A DNA stretch of 64,000 nt. Origin: Streptomyces sp. NBC_01237. GTDB lineage: Bacteria; Actinomycetota; Actinomycetes; Streptomycetales; Streptomycetaceae. Positions within the stretch are counted from its first letter, which is position 1; each line of letters begins with the position of its first letter. This document shows positions 1 to 8,282 of the stretch, in pieces. The stretch covers positions 248,001 to 312,000 of the forward strand of contig NZ_CP108510.1 in assembly GCF_035917275.1 (NCBI RefSeq), in the 5' to 3' direction. The position numbers and the translations under genes were made by a program. Below the pieces are notes generated by a model that searched no databases, was not told the origin of the DNA, and saw nothing but the letters and a program-made list of their open reading frames with translations.

Positions 1-206
1 CAGGAGGACGGGCAGGGTGACGTACCCGGAGAGGAGACCGGGGAAGGCCGCCGAGGGCCGGGGAAGGCGGCGTAAGGCTGCCGAGGGTCGCGGAGGGCCC
101 CGGGGAGCCGGGCAGGGCCCGCGTATGGGCCTCACAAGCCCCCACAGGCCCCTACAGGCCCCTGCCGCAGCGCGGAGCACCTCCCGGACTCGCGGCACAC
201 GGAAAG

Positions 207-244
207 CCCTCGCCCCGGCCGGGTGAACCGGGCCGGGGCGAGGG
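207..244 (-). terminator. Strong hairpin terminator
   Basis: A perfect 14-bp inverted repeat (207-220 with 231-244) encloses a 10-base loop. It lies just beyond the stop of the minus-strand carrier-protein gene, so it most likely ends that transcript. Bases 1-206 are GC-rich, purine-biased sequence in which I could not support a gene. Confidence 0.75.
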
Positions 245-327
245 CGGGGAGCACGCGGGGAGGCGTGCGGGGAGGACCAGGAGAGGCGCAGCGGATCAGG
301 AGGGGCGCAGCGGGATCAGAAGCTGCT

Positions 328-951
328 TCAGGCGGCCCGGCGCCGGAGCAGGGGTGCCGGGCGCAGGGCCTCGGTGAGCAGGCCGCTCACCAGCCGGGTC
401 TGATCGGCCAGCGTCGTGGCGGTCAGGATGTCGCGCACCGAGACCTCGACGCCGAACTCCTTGCCGACGCGCCGTACGAGCCGGGTGACCAGGAGCGAGT
501 CGCCGCCCAGGGCGAAGAAGTCCGAACCGTCGGACGGGGTCGGGCAGTCGAGGACATCCCGCCACTGCTCGGCCAGGAAGGTCCGGATGCCGCTCGTCGT
601 GACGGCGGGCCGGGCGCGCCCGGAGATGCCGCGGGTGCGCAGCGTGTGGACGAGGTCGATCTGGTCGCCCAGATTCCGCCGCGACATGTCGTGCAGCGGG
701 ATCACGACGCCGAACTCCTTGCCGACGCGCCGTACGAGCCGGGTGAACAGCAGCGAGTCGCCGCCGCGGGTGAAGAAGTCCGCGTGTTCGGTGAGGTTGT
801 GGCAGCCGAGCAGATCGCTCCAGGCGCCGAACATGAACTCCCGCACATCCTGGGCGTGATCGACGGGTGCGTCGGATTCGGCGGGTGCTGTGGAGGCGCC
901 GGCCCGGTCGGTACCGGTGAGGGCGATGACGGCAGAGCGGTCACGGGTCAT
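328..951 (-). CDS. Tandem (two-domain) carrier protein
   Basis: A 207-residue stand-alone protein made of two phosphopantetheine-carrier domains in series. Each has a GGDSLL motif, with attachment serines near residues 66 and 152. Both motifs are followed by almost the same helix, TRLVRRVGKEFGV, which implies recent internal duplication. The GGDSL signature is of the peptidyl/aryl carrier type rather than the PKS acyl carrier type. The ATG at 951 is chosen because CAGGAG sits 8 bases upstream; an in-frame ATG at 972 is possible. A phosphopantetheinyl transferase is encoded nearby (3887-4657) and could activate it. No adenylation or condensation domain is in the window, so the tethered substrate is unknown. 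Carrier identity is secure; pathway role is inferred. Confidence 0.85.
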   Translation of the reverse strand: MTRDRSAVIALTGTDRAGASTAPAESDAPVDHAQDVREFMFGAWSDLLGCHNLTEHADFFTRGGDSLLFTRLVRRVGKEFGVVIPLHDMSRRNLGDQIDLVHTLRTRGISGRARPAVTTSGIRTFLAEQWRDVLDCPTPSDGSDFFALGGDSLLVTRLVRRVGKEFGVEVSVRDILTATTLADQTRLVSGLLTEALRPAPLLRRRAA

Positions 952-1235
952 TTTCGCCACTCCTGTGGGCATCGTCGGGCTGGCATCATCTTGCCCGTCA
1001 TCGTACGACAACCCCCACCTGGCTGGCAACAACTTTCCAAGGTTTCTGGCAACACGTGTTGCCCAAACCCTCCCTCCGGACCCCGCTATCCAGCCACCTT
1101 GCGAGGTCAGGCGTTTGCCAACCCGTACACTTCCCGGATATCCTTTGGCATAATTGGAACGAAGAGTGTGACGCGAAGACGGCAACACGGTCGGCCCGGA
1201 ATCTCTGTCATCCATCCATCCGTTGGGGTGTACAC
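952..1235. promoter_or_regulatory. Divergent promoter region with TTGCCA-type operators
   Basis: The gap between the carrier gene (minus) and the XRE-TPR regulator (plus) is richer in A/T than its flanks and carries repeats of TGGCAA/TTGCCA. Examples are TGGCAAC at 1024, the perfect 16-bp palindrome GGCAACACGTGTTGCC at 1048-1063, TTTGCCAAC at 1114 and TTTGGCATAATTGGA near 1144. The same half-site recurs downstream of the regulator at 2611-2793. They are candidate operators for that regulator; this is inference from pattern and position. Confidence 0.55.
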
Positions 1236-2471
1236 GTGCTGGAGCAGCCATCCTTCGGCCGCCGGCTGAAGCAGCTGAGGACTGAACGCGGCCTGTCGCA
1301 GGCGGTGGTCGCCGGGGACGGAATGTCCACCGGCTATCTCTCGCGCCTGGAATCGGGCGCACGCCAGCCCACCGACCGCGCCGTGGCACATCTGGCGGCG
1401 CAGCTGGGCATCAGCCCCTCGGAGTTCGAGGAATCCCGGGCCACCTCACTCGCGCAGATACTGTCGCTCGCCACCTCACTCGAATCCGACGAGACCAGCG
1501 AGCTGCTGGCCGGGGCGCTGGAGTCGGCGCACGGGCAGGAGCCGATGCTGCGCTGGCAGGCCCTGTGGCTGCTCGGCCAGTGGAAGCGCCGCCACGGCGA
1601 CCAGGCCGCCGAGCGCGTCTACCTCGACGAACTCGCCGCGCTCAGCGAGGAGATCGGCCTGGCCGAGCTGCGGGCGCGGGCACTCACCCAGCTGGCCAGG
1701 TCCCTGCGTGTCACGGGCGAGATCGTCCCCGCGGTCGAGGCCGCCGGGACGGCCTACCGGCTGGCCCGGGAGAACGACCTCTCCACCCAGGACGTGGCCG
1801 CCGCGCTGCTGGTCCTGGTGTCCGTGGAGGCGGAGGCGGGCCGGATGCCGGACGCCCGCCGGCACGCGTCCGAGCTGACCTCCCTGGTGGAAGGCCGCTC
1901 CGACACCCTGTGGGCCGAATCGCTGTGGACCGCGGGCGCCCTCAAGGTCCGTGAGGGCGAGTTCGGTGTGGCGCAGGATCTCTTCCAGCAGGCCCTGGAC
2001 GGCTTCGACAGCCGGGAGAACCTCACCATCTGGCTGCGGCTGCGGGTGGCCATGGCCGAACTGCACCTGCAGAAGTTCCCGCCGGAGCCCGATGCCGCCC
2101 AGCGGTGCATCGAGGCCGCCGAGGCGGCGCTCCCCTTCGCCCGCACACCCGCGCTCGAACAGTCGCTGACCGCTCTGCGGGCCCGCCTCGCCTTCCACGA
2201 GGGCAAGTTCGCCGATGCCCGCGCGCTGCTGGACCGGCTCGGCCGGGCCGAGCTGCGCCTGCCGTACCAGACCCGGGTACGCCTGGAGGTCCTCGGCAAT
2301 CAGCTGCGCATCCTGAACGGCGAGGAGGACGAGGGCCTGGCAGGACTGCAGACCCTCGCCCTACAGGCCCAGGAGAACTCCAACATAGATCTCGCCGCCG
2401 AGATCTGGCGGCTGGCCGCCGAGTGCCTCATGAAGGCCCGCGACAAGGCGCAGAGCGCCCCGGCCGCCTGA
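1236..2471 (+). CDS. XRE-type HTH regulator with TPR-like C-terminal region
   Basis: A 411-residue protein with a Cro/CI-type helix-turn-helix at about residues 8-60 (GRRLKQLRTERGLSQ, then STGYLSRLESGARQPT). The long C-terminal part is helical, rich in Ala, Leu and Glu, and looks like tetratricopeptide repeats. Regulators of this build are common in streptomycete secondary metabolism. The GTG at 1236 is preferred because it places the HTH near the N-terminus and follows GGGG about 7 bases away. Both flanking gaps carry repeated TTGCCA-type inverted repeats, which suggests autoregulation and control of the divergent carrier gene and the downstream proline-dehydrogenase-like gene. It ends in a strong hairpin terminator. 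The family call is firm; the targets are inferred. Confidence 0.85.
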   Translation: MLEQPSFGRRLKQLRTERGLSQAVVAGDGMSTGYLSRLESGARQPTDRAVAHLAAQLGISPSEFEESRATSLAQILSLATSLESDETSELLAGALESAHGQEPMLRWQALWLLGQWKRRHGDQAAERVYLDELAALSEEIGLAELRARALTQLARSLRVTGEIVPAVEAAGTAYRLARENDLSTQDVAAALLVLVSVEAEAGRMPDARRHASELTSLVEGRSDTLWAESLWTAGALKVREGEFGVAQDLFQQALDGFDSRENLTIWLRLRVAMAELHLQKFPPEPDAAQRCIEAAEAALPFARTPALEQSLTALRARLAFHEGKFADARALLDRLGRAELRLPYQTRVRLEVLGNQLRILNGEEDEGLAGLQTLALQAQENSNIDLAAEIWRLAAECLMKARDKAQSAPAA

Positions 2472-2480
2472 CCTACCGCC

Positions 2481-2532
2481 CCGCCGCCCGGGGCACCGAT
2501 GACCAGGAGGTCATCGGTGCCCCGGGCGGCGG
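2481..2532 (+). terminator. Hairpin terminator after XRE-TPR gene
   Basis: A perfect 24-bp inverted repeat (2481-2504 with 2509-2532) with an AGGA loop begins ten bases after the regulator stop codon. Confidence 0.85.
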
Positions 2533-2610
2533 CCGTTCACGGCCCCTCCCGCTGCCCCTCTCTCCGCGGACCGCCTTCCCGCACGCCCCCGCGCGACTGC
2601 CCCCTCGTCG

Positions 2611-2793
2611 ATATTGCCAACCCGCCCAGAACTGTGGCAATATTTTGCCTGAGAAATGGCAAGGCTGGCACATCGTGCGTATCGAGCCTTCGACCGGGGA
2701 GTGGCTGATCATGCGGATCATGAGGCCGAGCAGGTGTTTTCCCGGCGCTTCCGCATCCCTGCCCGCCCATCCGGTTGGCAACTTATTGCCAGG
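2611..2793 (+). promoter_or_regulatory. Operator cluster upstream of PRODH-like gene
   Basis: ATATTGCCA at 2611-2619 and TGGCAATAT at 2635-2643 form a perfect 9-bp inverted repeat. TGGCAA recurs at 2657, and TTGGCAACTTATTGCCAGG at 2775-2793 is another inverted pair. The half-sites match those upstream of the XRE-TPR gene. The 395-base gap from 2472 to 2865 otherwise holds only the terminator and this promoter region. Confidence 0.55.
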
Positions 2794-2865
2794 AGCCTTC
2801 ACTGCCCATCCGTACGCGCGGGGCCGGGCGCTCCCGTGTACCGACCGGAATGCCGAGGCGCTGCC

Positions 2866-3840
2866 ATGACCGACGAGCTCTCCCAGCGTGCGCTGCTGGA
2901 ATCCGCGGCCGAGGGGCTGCGCAAGCTGGCCACCGACACCCGGTGCCGGGTCGCGTTCTCCGCCCCCGGTTCGGTACTGCAGGACATCCTCTCCCCCGCC
3001 GCGCGGCGCTACGTACTGGCTCCCGACCGGGACGGGTTCCTCGAACAGGTCGGAAAGCTGCGGGCGAGGGGCTACCTGGTGTCCGCCGAGTGCGCCGCGC
3101 CCCATCAGAACGCCGACGATCCCGCGCAGATCGAGCAGGTCGTCGCGGAGTACCTGAGCCTGCTCGAAGCGGAACCGGCCCCCGACCGGGTCGGTTTCGA
3201 GCTGTCCCAGGTGGGCCTCGCCCGCTCGTCCCGCCTCGCCGTGGAGAACACCGGGCGGATCGCGGCCGCCGCGGCCCGGCACGGCAGCGAGGTCGTCCTC
3301 AGCATGGAGCGCGCGCCGGGCGTCGACGCCGTACTCGCCGTGTACCGCCCGCTCTCGGACCGGTACACGAACCTCGGGATCACGCTCCAGGCGCATCTGC
3401 ACCGCACCGAGCACGACGCGGCGACGCTGGCCCGGCCCGGCCGCACGATCCGGCTGGTCAAGGGCGCCTTCCCCGAACCGCCCCACATCGCCCTGCCGCG
3501 CGGGCCCGCCCTCGACGACCGCTTCCTGGACCTCGCGCAGAGCCTCGTGGACGGCGGGGTCCGGCTGAGCCTCGCCACCCAGGACCCCGTGGTGCTCGCC
3601 GCGGCGCAGGAGCGCGGGCTGCTGGAACGCGTCACGGAGATCGAGATGCTGCACGGGGTACGGCCGGAACTGCTGCGGCACTACCGCGAGTCCGGGCTGG
3701 TGTGCCGGATCTACGCCACGTACGGGACGAACTGGTGGCTGTACCTGCTCCAGCGACTGGCCGAGCACCCGCCGATGGTCCTCAGGGCGCTGGCCGACAT
3801 CGGCTCCGGCCGCACCGACACCGTCGGCATCGGCTACTGA
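2866..3840 (+). CDS. Proline dehydrogenase-family flavoenzyme
   Basis: A 324-residue protein of about the size of monofunctional bacterial proline dehydrogenase, a TIM-barrel FAD enzyme oxidising proline to pyrroline-5-carboxylate. Family features are the LVKGAF strand near the middle and the C-terminal signature RIYATYGTNWW followed by RLAEHP, which resembles the R-Y-x-x-YG-x-x-W block of PutA. The ATG at 2866 has GAGG eight bases upstream. The gene is transcribed away from the XRE-TPR regulator behind shared operator-like repeats. There is no adjacent pyrroline-carboxylate dehydrogenase, so a cluster-specific oxidation (for example of a carrier-bound amino acid) is as plausible as proline catabolism. 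The fold call is good; the substrate is unknown. Confidence 0.75.
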   Translation: MTDELSQRALLESAAEGLRKLATDTRCRVAFSAPGSVLQDILSPAARRYVLAPDRDGFLEQVGKLRARGYLVSAECAAPHQNADDPAQIEQVVAEYLSLLEAEPAPDRVGFELSQVGLARSSRLAVENTGRIAAAAARHGSEVVLSMERAPGVDAVLAVYRPLSDRYTNLGITLQAHLHRTEHDAATLARPGRTIRLVKGAFPEPPHIALPRGPALDDRFLDLAQSLVDGGVRLSLATQDPVVLAAAQERGLLERVTEIEMLHGVRPELLRHYRESGLVCRIYATYGTNWWLYLLQRLAEHPPMVLRALADIGSGRTDTVGIGY

Positions 3841-3844
3841 CCCC

Positions 3845-3882
3845 CGATCGGCCGCCGCCCCGGACCGGGGGGCGGCCGATCG
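3845..3882. terminator. Bidirectional terminator
   Basis: CGATCGGCCGCC (3845-3856) and its complement (3871-3882) form a 12-bp stem between two convergent genes ending at 3840 and 3887. Confidence 0.75.
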
Positions 3883-3886
3883 GCCG

Positions 3887-4657
3887 TCAGGCCGGCCGCC
3901 GCTCCTCCCGGACCGCGACGGCGGCCGCGTATCCGTACGGGACCGCGACGTCCTCCACCCGCCAGCCGGGCGGCCCGGCCACCGCCGCCGTACCGGTGCC
4001 GAGGTAGTCCAGCGCCGGGCTGCGGGCGAGACCCGTGCCGAGTCCCTTGAGGTAGGCCTCCTTGCGCACCCAGGCGCGCGCGAACGCGTCGGGGCGGTCG
4101 GCCTCGGAGCAGGCGGCCAGTTCCGCCTCCTCCCGGGGATGCAGCACCCCCTTGATCTCGTCGGCGGCCTCGGCCGAGCCCTTGGTCTGTACGTCCGCCC
4201 CGACGGGCGTCGCGGCGAAGGCGAGCAGCGCGAGATCGCCGCTGTGCGAGAGCGAGAAGTGCAGGGGCACGTCCGGGTCCTCGGGCGCCGGTCTGCCGTG
4301 CGGTTCGCCGCAGCAGGGGCAGGGCTCGCGCCGGAAGCGGACCCGGTCGGCCGCGATCCCGAGCTGGGCCCCGAGCAGCAGCCGCAGGGCCACATGAGCG
4401 GTGACGTAGCACCGGCGGTCGGCGCTGCGGCGCAGCGCGGCGGCCCGGTCCCGTTCCGTGTCGTCGAGCACGAGACGGGCGAGCTCCGCCACCTTCTCCG
4501 GGTGCGTGTTCGCGTCCGCCAGCCACAGGTGCGCGGCGCCGTCGGGCAGTCGCAGCGGACCGGGGGGAGCCCCGGGTGTCAGGACTGCGGGTATCCGCGG
4601 CGCGGGTGACGCGGGCGCCCCGCACCGCGGACTCCGGACAGCGAGGTCAGCGCGCAT
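3887..4657 (-). CDS. Sfp-type 4'-phosphopantetheinyl transferase
   Basis: A 256-residue protein with the Sfp/Gsp family motifs: FSLSHSGDLALLAF, GADVQ with the metal-binding acidic residues, and WVRKEAYLKGLGTGL (the W-KEA block). It moves phosphopantetheine from coenzyme A to carrier-protein serines. A Cys pair, CPCCGEPHG, lies just before the FSLSHS strand, as in many actinobacterial Sfp-type enzymes. The ATG at 4657 overlaps the upstream gene by 11 bases, which implies translational coupling; an in-frame ATG exists at 4723. The enediyne PKS has its own C-terminal PPT domain, so the likely client is the nearby tandem carrier protein, although broader action is possible. Confidence 0.85.
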   Translation of the reverse strand: MRADLAVRSPRCGAPASPAPRIPAVLTPGAPPGPLRLPDGAAHLWLADANTHPEKVAELARLVLDDTERDRAAALRRSADRRCYVTAHVALRLLLGAQLGIAADRVRFRREPCPCCGEPHGRPAPEDPDVPLHFSLSHSGDLALLAFAATPVGADVQTKGSAEAADEIKGVLHPREEAELAACSEADRPDAFARAWVRKEAYLKGLGTGLARSPALDYLGTGTAAVAGPPGWRVEDVAVPYGYAAAVAVREERRPA

Positions 4658-5027
4658 GGCCGGTGGCCGTCGCGGCGACGAACCGGTACACGTCGTCCAG
4701 GAGGCCGTCGGTGTGCCGGACACCGTCCGCCCCGTACGCGTGCCCCGTCAGGACCGGCAGTACGTCCGCCAGGAGCGCGGCCAGTTCGCCGCCGTTCTCC
4801 TGGACCAGGGCGACGGCCCCTTCCCACAGCGCGGTACGCACCCGCTCCGCGGTGAGCAGGCCGTCGCCCGCTGCCGCGACGGTGAGCAGGCCGGCGATGC
4901 GCCGCTCCAGCGGCGTGGGTGTCCAGGCGCCGCACCGCGCGCGCTCGGCGAGTGCGTCCAGGCCCTCGCACAGACGCGTTTCCGCCGGCCGTGGCGTACT
5001 CGGGAGCTGTGCTGTGGTGTTCGGCAT
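4647..5027 (-). CDS. Hypothetical protein, 126 residues
   Basis: I do not recognise this family. The 126-residue protein is predicted to be soluble and mostly helical, with no signal peptide, membrane segment or metal-binding motif. It is rich in Ala and Leu (for example GLLTVAAAGDGLLTAERV). It overlaps the phosphopantetheinyl transferase start by 11 bases, so the two probably form one transcript. The ATG at 5027 follows GTGAGGAGTC on the coding strand, a good ribosome-binding site. The coupling suggests a role connected to carrier-protein activation, but nothing in the sequence shows one. Confidence 0.6.
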   Translation of the reverse strand: MPNTTAQLPSTPRPAETRLCEGLDALAERARCGAWTPTPLERRIAGLLTVAAAGDGLLTAERVRTALWEGAVALVQENGGELAALLADVLPVLTGHAYGADGVRHTDGLLDDVYRFVAATATGHAR

Positions 5028-5092
5028 GGTGACTCCTCACGGAGGGACGGGTGTCGGACGGGATGCCGCGCACTGCCCCCGGCGGCGGCCTT

Positions 5093-6271
5093 TCAGGAGG
5101 AGGTGGCCGGCGCGCCGACGGCGCGGCGCAGCGCCTCGACGCGGTCGGTGCGCTCCCAGGTGAAGTCGGGGAGTTCGCGGCCGAAGTGGCCGTACGCGGC
5201 GGTCCGGGCGTAGATCGGCCGGAGCAGGTCGAGGTCGCGGATGATCGCGGCCGGGCGGAGGTCGAAGACCTCGCCGATGGCCTGCTGGATGCGGTGCGGC
5301 GGCACGGTGTGGGTGCCGAAGGTCTCGACGAACAGGCCGACCGGTTCGGCCTTGCCGATCGCGTACGCGACCTGGACCTCGCAGCGGGAGGCGAGGCCCG
5401 CCGCCACCACGTTCTTCGCGACCCAGCGCATCGCGTACGCCGCCGAACGGTCCACCTTCGAGGGGTCCTTGCCCGAGAAGGCGCCGCCACCGTGGCGGGC
5501 CATACCGCCGTACGTGTCGATGATGATCTTGCGGCCGGTCAGCCCGGCGTCGCCCATCGGGCCACCGATCTCGAAACGGCCGGTCGGGTTCACCAGGAGG
5601 CGGTAGCCCTCGGTGTCCAGCTTGATGCCGTCCTCGACGAGCTGCGCCAGGACGTGCTCGACGACGAACTCACGGATGTCGGGCGCGAGCAGCGAGTCCA
5701 GGTCGATGTCGCTCGCGTGCTGCGAGGAGACGACGACCGTGTCGAGGCGGACCGCCTTGTCACCGTCGTACTCGATGGTGACCTGCGTCTTGCCGTCCGG
5801 GCGCAGGTACGGGATGGTCCCGTTCTTGCGGACCTCGGACAGCCGGCGCGAGAGCCGGTGCGCCAAGTGGATCGGGAGCGGCATCAGCTCGGGCGTCTCG
5901 TCGCACGCGTAACCGAACATCAGGCCCTGGTCGCCCGCGCCGCCGGTGTCCACCCCCTGCGCGATGTCGGGCGACTGCCCGCCGATCGACACCGAGACAC
6001 CGCAGGAGGCACCGTCGAAGCCCTTGGCCGAGGAGTCGTAGCCGATCTCCAGGACCTTCTCGCGCACCAGCCGGGCGATGGGCACGTAGGCCGCGGTGCT
6101 CACCTCGCCCGCGACGTGCACCAGGCCGGTGGTGACCATGGTCTCCACCGCGACCCGTGCGTGCGGGTCCGCGCGCAGCAGCGCGTCGAGCACGGTGTCG
6201 CTGATCTGATCGGCGATCTTGTCCGGATGTCCTTCGGTCACGGACTCCGAGGTGAACAGTCTCCCGGCCAT
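5093..6271 (-). CDS. metK: S-adenosylmethionine synthetase
   Basis: A 392-residue methionine adenosyltransferase of about the usual length. It forms S-adenosylmethionine from ATP and methionine in the cytoplasm. Signatures are [19 protein letters not shown] at the N-terminus, the ATP-binding [12 protein letters not shown] segment, and the phosphate-binding [19 protein letters not shown] loop, all intact. The ATG at 6271 is preceded by GAGAGGA. Streptomycetes normally carry a chromosomal metK, so this is probably an additional copy that raises methyl-donor supply during antibiotic production. No methyltransferase gene is visible in the window, so its clients may lie outside. I saw no SAM riboswitch upstream. 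Confidence 0.95.
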   Translation of the reverse strand: MAGRLFTSESVTEGHPDKIADQISDTVLDALLRADPHARVAVETMVTTGLVHVAGEVSTAAYVPIARLVREKVLEIGYDSSAKGFDGASCGVSVSIGGQSPDIAQGVDTGGAGDQGLMFGYACDETPELMPLPIHLAHRLSRRLSEVRKNGTIPYLRPDGKTQVTIEYDGDKAVRLDTVVVSSQHASDIDLDSLLAPDIREFVVEHVLAQLVEDGIKLDTEGYRLLVNPTGRFEIGGPMGDAGLTGRKIIIDTYGGMARHGGGAFSGKDPSKVDRSAAYAMRWVAKNVVAAGLASRCEVQVAYAIGKAEPVGLFVETFGTHTVPPHRIQQAIGEVFDLRPAAIIRDLDLLRPIYARTAAYGHFGRELPDFTWERTDRVEALRRAVGAPATSS

Positions 6272-6696
6272 GCCAGTGATTCCTCTCGGAGAATGGGAAT
6301 GCGGTGCCGTCGCGGCGTTTCCGGCACACCACGGCGCACGCATGGAGCCACTGTCCATCCAAAGGACGAACGCGCCCCGTGGACACGGCGACTTGGACAA
6401 GTGTCGGGAGGGACCGTCCGCGCAGCGCACTCAGGCAGGTCGCGGGGGCCGCGGAGCCGCACGGGCCGAAGGGCGGCGGCTCCCGCGGCTCTGCGCACAG
6501 GAGAAGACGACCCCGGCGGCGGCAGGTCCGAGAATGTTCCTTCTCCAGCTGATCACCACCGTGCTGTCCCGGGGCGACGTGCTCCCGGGAGGTCTGCCGG
6601 ATCGGAACCGTCGCCCCTCGCCGCCACGGTTCTCCCGGACACCATGCCGTGGCCGCGAGGCCGGTCCCGGCTCCCACCCGGCAAGGGAGGCAGAGC
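6272..6696. other. Intergenic region, no gene supported
   Basis: This 425-base gap separates divergent metK and the small gene at 6697. It should hold both promoters. I see no conserved reading frame, no strong hairpin and none of the operator motifs found elsewhere in the window. Confidence 0.5.
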
Positions 6697-7107
6697 ATGA
6701 GCGACATCCGCCCGGCGGCCCACGGGGCCGAGAGCGAACCATCGGCAGCGGCGGTGCTCACCGCGGCCGCCGCCGCTTCCACCGCCTACACCGCGGCGGC
6801 CGCGAAGGGCGCCGCCACGGCGCTGGTACGCATGTTCGTGGACCAGGGGGTGTTCGGCGTCGCCCTCCACGACCCGGCGCCGGACGTGCAGGCGGGCCCG
6901 GCGCCCGCGCCCGCCTCCGTGCCCGAGGACGCCGAGGCCGCCGGACCCACCGACTGGGACCGGATGTGCGCGGCCGTCGCGCAGGCCGAGGCGCGCCGTG
7001 CCACCGACAACGGCGCGGCCCTCCCCCCGCTGCGTCTGATGGGCGAGGCGGTGGCCCGGACCGCGGCCCGCAAGCCCGCGCTGCGCGCCGTGCCGCCCGC
7101 CGCTTAG
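6697..7107 (+). CDS. Hypothetical Ala-rich protein, 136 residues
   Basis: A 136-residue acidic, alanine-rich protein that I do not recognise. An N-terminal Ala/Thr stretch (TAAAAASTAYTAAAAKGAA) probably forms one long helix. A central Pro/Ala linker leads to a second helical part containing DWDRMCAAVAQAEARRATD. There is no signal peptide. The ATG at 6697 has GGGAGG about six bases upstream, which supports it as a real gene. It lies 98 bases before the AhpD-like gene on the same strand and may be co-transcribed with it. No function can be assigned. Confidence 0.55.
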   Translation: MSDIRPAAHGAESEPSAAAVLTAAAAASTAYTAAAAKGAATALVRMFVDQGVFGVALHDPAPDVQAGPAPAPASVPEDAEAAGPTDWDRMCAAVAQAEARRATDNGAALPPLRLMGEAVARTAARKPALRAVPPAA

Positions 7108-7205
7108 CAGTTCTGAGGATGCGTCATGCCGGGCCGCGGGGTCAGGATCGGGCGCACGTCGCGCCGGCCGTCGGCGGGGGTGCGGAATCGGGACCCAGGA
7201 GGTGC

Positions 7206-8252
7206 ATGACCGTGAGGCCGGTTGTCAGGGCAGTGCTGCGGGGCGCGCTCAAGGATGTGCGGTACGTGCGGGTGGTCGCGCCCGCCGAGGCGTACGGGCC
7301 GGTGGCCGAGGTGTACGCCCAGGTGGAACGGGACTTCGGGGTACTGGCCCCGCCGGTGGCCCTGCACTCCCCCGCTCCCGCCGTGCTCGCCGCGGGCTGG
7401 CTGATGCTGCGGGAGACGCTGCTGGTCGAAGGGGCGGCGGGCCGGGCGGCCAAGGAGGTCACGGCGACCGCGGTCTCCGAGGCCAACTCCTGCTCGTACT
7501 GCGTCGATGTCCACCGGGCCACGCTCCAGACCCTGGAGGCGGAGCCGGCCGGGACCGATGCCGCGCTCGTCGCGTGGGCACGCGCGACGGGCCGCCCCGT
7601 CGAGGAGGGCCGTCAGGCGCCCGTCCTGCCGTTCTCGGCCGCCGCGGCGGCCGAGATCCAGGGCGTGGCCGTCACCTTCCACTACATCAACCGGATGGTC
7701 GCCGTCTTCCTCGCCGACTCCCCCGTGCCCGACCAGGCCCCCGGCTTCCTGCGCGGCACCATCCTGCGCACGGCCGCCCGCGCCATGCGGCCGGTCGGGC
7801 CGGGACCGCTGCGGACCGGGGACTCGCTCGCCCTCCTGCCCGCCGCGCCCCTGCCGGCCGGCCTGGAGTGGGCGCGGGAGAGGCCGGCGGTGGCCGACGC
7901 GCTGGGGCGGGCGGTGGCGGCCGTGGACGACGCGGCGCGCTGGGTGCCCGAGCCGGTGCGCGAGCGGCTGCGGGAACGGCTGGCCGGCTGGGACGGCGGT
8001 CCGGTGGGCCTGAGCCGGGCCTGGCTCGGTCAGGCACTGGCCGGTCTGCCGGCGGACTGCCTGCCCACCGCGCGGCTCGCCCTGCTGACCGCGTTCGCCG
8101 CGCACCAGGTCACCGACGCCGATGTGGCCGCGTTCCGTGAGCACCGGCCCGGTGACGGCGAGTTGATCCAGCTGACCTCCTGGGCCGCCCTGACCACCGC
8201 CGTCCACATCGGCGCCCGGTCGGCCATGCCCCGTCCGGCTCCCGGACGCTGA
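7206..8252 (+). CDS. AhpD/carboxymuconolactone decarboxylase-family protein
   Basis: A 348-residue protein whose N-terminal half has the AhpD-like core: a C-x2-C-x3-H active site (CSYCVDVH, cysteines near residues 96 and 99) in a helix-rich fold. Family members act as thiol peroxidase partners, reducing oxidants through the Cys pair. The C-terminal ~180 residues extend beyond the usual single domain and include another helical block, as in longer AhpD-like proteins. The start at 7206 has AGGAGG five bases upstream. Next to an enediyne cluster it could serve in redox protection, but that is inference. Confidence 0.75.
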   Translation: MTVRPVVRAVLRGALKDVRYVRVVAPAEAYGPVAEVYAQVERDFGVLAPPVALHSPAPAVLAAGWLMLRETLLVEGAAGRAAKEVTATAVSEANSCSYCVDVHRATLQTLEAEPAGTDAALVAWARATGRPVEEGRQAPVLPFSAAAAAEIQGVAVTFHYINRMVAVFLADSPVPDQAPGFLRGTILRTAARAMRPVGPGPLRTGDSLALLPAAPLPAGLEWARERPAVADALGRAVAAVDDAARWVPEPVRERLRERLAGWDGGPVGLSRAWLGQALAGLPADCLPTARLALLTAFAAHQVTDADVAAFREHRPGDGELIQLTSWAALTTAVHIGARSAMPRPAPGR

Positions 8253-8282
8253 GGCCCGGCACACCCGCCGGTGACCGGACGG

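Noticed and set aside
1..206. Telomere sequence at the left edge
   Set aside because: The first 200 bases lack the nested short palindromes of streptomycete telomeres; the right edge is inside a gene.
2473..4395. 640-codon minus-strand frame
   Set aside because: It covers a terminator, a promoter and the coding strand of the PRODH-like gene in reverse; composition is typical of a GC-rich shadow frame.
6272..6696. Possible SAM riboswitch upstream of metK
   Set aside because: No conserved aptamer stems or K-turn-like sequence could be found by eye, and no terminator hairpin precedes the start.
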